From NCBI GenBank assembly GCA_944989445.1, contig CALYLW010000059.1, positions 1,751,001 to 1,815,000 of the forward strand: a DNA stretch of 64,000 nt, read 5' to 3'. Source of the DNA: Ampullaceana balthica (taxonomy: Eukaryota > Mollusca > Gastropoda > Lymnaeidae). Shown here piece by piece: positions 61,644 through 64,000 of the stretch. The notes under the pieces were generated by a model. The model ran no database searches. It saw only the letters and a list, made by a program, of their open reading frames with translations, and was not told where the DNA came from. Made by a program: the position numbers and the translations under genes. Numbering within the stretch: position 1 is the stretch's first letter; every line of letters begins with the position of its first letter.

Positions 61644-62312
61644 CTAGACGCCCCGCGGCGTAGCATACGCCGCAGACTTGCTCATAGATAGTGCAAGAAA
61701 AAAAGGGAGGGGGAGAACGGATACAAACAGTAGCACGAACAAATGGGAACAACGCGGGTGAACGATGGGGGACCACCGAAGCATTTCTGGTAAGTATTTA
61801 GGACATCGCCACAATATATAAACAAATATTACAGCCATGAAGCCAAGTTGGAGAGCAACAACTTCGTCCATGAACGAAATATGCGACCAGTAGAAACAGA
61901 CAGGTACCTGGTGAAGGAATTGATATAACATTGAACAAAGCTTTTTTCCGTGACATGCGAAGCGGTGTTTATGTTTGCTAAGAAAGGGGGGAAAAGAATA
62001 GGCATTGACATTTTTAAAAATTAAAAAAAAACATACGTTGCCACTTGGGCTTGAACCTAAGACCTTCCGCATGTTAGGCGGATGTAATAACCAATATACT
62101 ACGAAATACATACACACAGTGCAGGAACTTCGAAAGTGAATGTAAAAAACATTGCTGTCTCAAGACATGCCCCACCCCTCCACTACCTTCGCTTGCCAAC
62201 CGTTAACTGTGTTTAGTTGACCCGAGCGAGGGTCATTCGTCATGCTCGGTTGCACATATTTTTGCTGCTTACTTGCCTGGCATGGTCCCATGAAGAGAAT
62301 TATATATATAGA
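61644..62312 (-). mobile_element. Complete Helitron-like non-autonomous element
   Basis: On the minus strand it begins TCTATATATATAATTCTCTT directly after an A (62313) and ends with the perfect hairpin GCGGCGTATGCTACGCCGC, seven bases GGGGCGT, then CTAG directly before a T (61643). A/TC...hairpin...CTRR/T without target duplication is the diagnostic end structure of Helitrons. 669 bp, no Rep/helicase. It is the best-preserved member of the family in this window. Confidence 0.82.
62041..62107 (-). other. tRNA-Val-like pseudo-tRNA inside Helitron-like element
   Basis: On the minus strand GTAGTATATTGGTTATTACATC and CCGCCTAACATGCGG match tRNA-Val D- and anticodon arms with the AAC anticodon in place, followed by AGGTTCAAGCC as a box B-like T-arm. 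Same strand as the host element. The acceptor stem is not formed. Confidence 0.65.
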
Positions 62313-62329
62313 TATATATATTAATTAAT

Positions 62330-63295
62330 ATATTTCTCCTAAACGACCATGTGCAAATGAGCATGTGGACTGACCCTCGATGTGGTCGTAAAATCCCAGT
62401 AGGAAAGTGTTGTGAGGGGAAAAGAAAAAAATAAAGGGTGGGGGGGGGGTTCGTGGCAACACAGCTTCTTGCCTTTACTTGCCGTTCATTTGCGTTTTTC
62501 CTGCACATATTAACATATGAAACTTAGTTTAGTGGTTATCACGTCCGCCTTACACGCGGAAAGTCCTGGGATCAAATCCAAGCGGGAATAATGTTTTTTT
62601 TTAATTTTTAAAATTTTTTGTTTCTGCCCGTTCTTTTCCCCTTTTCCAACATGACTAAGCCTGTTAAACGATAATCGAATTTGAAAGCGACAATCGGTTT
62701 TAAATTTCCCAAACCGATATTCGAATTTGATTTGGCCTGACTTATGAAGTGAAATCCGACCGGAGCCGAAGCCGGTTTTGTAAAAATTGCCGGATTCCAG
62801 ATTTGCCGGGGCTATAATTAATATACATTTTATCGCAAGCCCGGCAAGCCAGATTTGGCCGGATTTATGAAGAAAATTTCTGCCGGAGGCGGATTTGTAA
62901 ATATTCCTGGATTCCGGATTTGCCGGAGCCGCAGACGAAATCTGGTAAACCCCTAATTACTATGAAGTCAGCTGTAAAACGATAATTGGTTTAAAATCGG
63001 AGTTACATAATCGATAATTGGTTTTCCACATTCTACAACACCCAATTAACAACCCAAAACATGACTAACCCTCGATTAGTCTACCCGACCAATCACAGTT
63101 TATGTTTAAGGGATGGTAGTAATAAACGGGTGGGGGGGCGCGACTAACAGCTATCTCAGTGTGCATGTCCCCACGTTTACTCGCTATTTTTTCTTTACTT
63201 CGTGCTGCTGTTTGTGTCCGTACTCTCTACCTACCCCCCCCCCTCAAACCGTTCTTTGCACTGTCTATGATGAGCAAGTTTGCGGCCGTGTGTCT
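62330..63295 (+). mobile_element. Helitron-like element, decayed, with nested CCGG-rich hAT relative
   Basis: Family body on the plus strand: CCATGTGCAAATGAGCATG near 62347, a G-run, a tRNA-Val-like module, TTCTGCCCGTTCTTTTCCCC, then after an inserted CCGG-rich block (about 62700-62960) CCGACCAATCACAG and CTTTGCACTGTCTATGATGA. The 3' hairpin is reduced to TTTGCGGCCG. Ends are approximate. Confidence 0.55.
62521..62587 (+). other. tRNA-Val-like pseudo-tRNA inside Helitron-like element
   Basis: TTTAGTGGTTATCACGTC and CCGCCTTACACGCGG match the D- and anticodon arms of tRNA-Val with a TAC anticodon, then GGGATCAAATCC as T-arm. Same strand as the host element. Confidence 0.65.
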
Positions 63296-63439
63296 TTCTT
63301 GTAAACATACATTTTCTAACAATATAAAACTACAGTTAAAAAATAAAAATAAAATCAGAAATCTTTTAATCTAAGATTTGTGACGCCCATGGGAGATCGA
63401 GGATGACTTTCGAAATCAAGTGGGTCAGTGATGTGCTAA

Positions 63440-63613
63440 CAGAGGCATAACAACGACTTGGCATCGGGGCAGTTGCCAAAGGGCGCCGTGGGCTAATCCT
63501 TCAATTTATTCAAATTTAGTATTTTCCTACCCTTTTTTTATATCCAAGTATCATTTGTCAAGGGCGCCAAAATTAAATTAGCCAAGGGCGCGGAAAACCC
63601 AGTTACGCTTCTG
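63440..63613. mobile_element. hAT MITE with exact 8-bp target duplication
   Basis: Starts CAGAGGCATAAC and ends GTTACGCTTCTG; flanked by TGTGCTAA at 63432-63439 and 63614-63621. Contains AAGGGCGCC words in both halves. 174 bp. Confidence 0.9.
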
Positions 63614-63621
63614 TGTGCTAA

Positions 63622-64000
63622 TAATATATTAATATCTCCTGCAGCCAATTTATATTGCTAACGATCTTTCGAGCCTATGTGTAGTTAGGTCGATGTCAAC
63701 TTTTGCTGCAAAGTTTTCGTTTAAGGGCCATTTGATGTGGTGCAGTTAAAATATCAAAATCAATTAAAATAACAAGTCTCTTGACACCTGAGGTAACGGA
63801 TGCAATTATTCAAACATCTATTGAGCATTGTTGTATTATAAATAGTTGGTATTATTCAGAATAAACGCTTCCGAAAGTTGCACAACTAAACTATATAAAA
63901 CTTTTATTTTTAAATTATACAGTAGAAACCGATGAACTTTATTTTTTTGTAAATTGCGTTTGACCTAAATGGGATTAAATGGCAAATACACCTTTTTAAA
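63622..64000. other. No feature recognised
   Basis: AT-rich sequence at the window edge. No exon of the EGF gene, transposon end or tandem repeat seen. Confidence 0.5.

Noticed and set aside
62521..62587. Functional tRNA-Val gene
   Set aside because: Only the D- and anticodon arms fit; acceptor stem and T-arm do not pair, and the same module recurs in decayed elements.

Overview
Organism and overall character. The window is metazoan nuclear DNA: it is AT-rich and intron-rich, coding blocks are short and widely spaced, and much of it is transposable elements and tandem repeats. A large gene made of single-exon EGF-like modules, together with Penelope-like, hAT (several types), Helitron-like and non-LTR elements and tRNA-derived SINEs, fits a mollusc, probably a gastropod. 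That placement is inference; no sequence here proves the taxon. No prokaryotic-style gene organisation is visible.

Main gene. One gene on the minus strand spans at least 61034 down to 7336. I find 17 exons of 93-102 bp, each coding one six-cysteine EGF-like module. All have an AG acceptor and a GT donor (one GC donor), and all introns are phase 1, so the modules join in frame into about 556 residues without a stop. Neither the start (signal peptide) nor the 3' end (membrane or cytoplasmic part) is seen, so this is an internal ectodomain segment of a multi-EGF protein. Everything else lies inside or beside its introns.

Layout. 1-7300: nested hAT elements, the terminal part and a longer copy of a GGCCGTCC-ended DNA transposon, and an exact 479-bp tandem duplication. 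7336-11000: last two EGF exons seen, a foldback repeat and copies of an unclassified core repeat. 11093-13770: complete hAT with an 8-bp target duplication, itself holding a MITE and a SINE. 13850-16761: Helitron-like elements carrying a tRNA-Val-like module, plus a non-LTR tail. 17594-32230: ten EGF exons with introns holding a decayed non-LTR element, more Helitron-like copies, SINEs and minisatellites. 32340-36470: higher-order tandem array of the core repeat. 37599-38187: two EGF exons. 38188-51998: a 13.8-kb intron holding a 33-bp minisatellite (about 100 copies), an 86-bp satellite (61 copies with no length change) and a hAT element with exact target duplication. 51999-54233: three EGF exons. 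54339-60800: a second long GGCCGTCC element, a 5'-truncated Penelope-like element with RT and GIY-YIG domains, a solo LTR and an unexplained GC-richer island. 60942-61034: most upstream EGF exon seen. 61130-64000: Helitron-like elements and a hAT MITE.

How it works together. Only the EGF gene looks like a host gene under constraint. The transposons are mostly broken or non-autonomous, and the clearest stories here are nesting order, exact target-site duplications and local tandem amplification. All calls come from reading the sequence; no database search was run.
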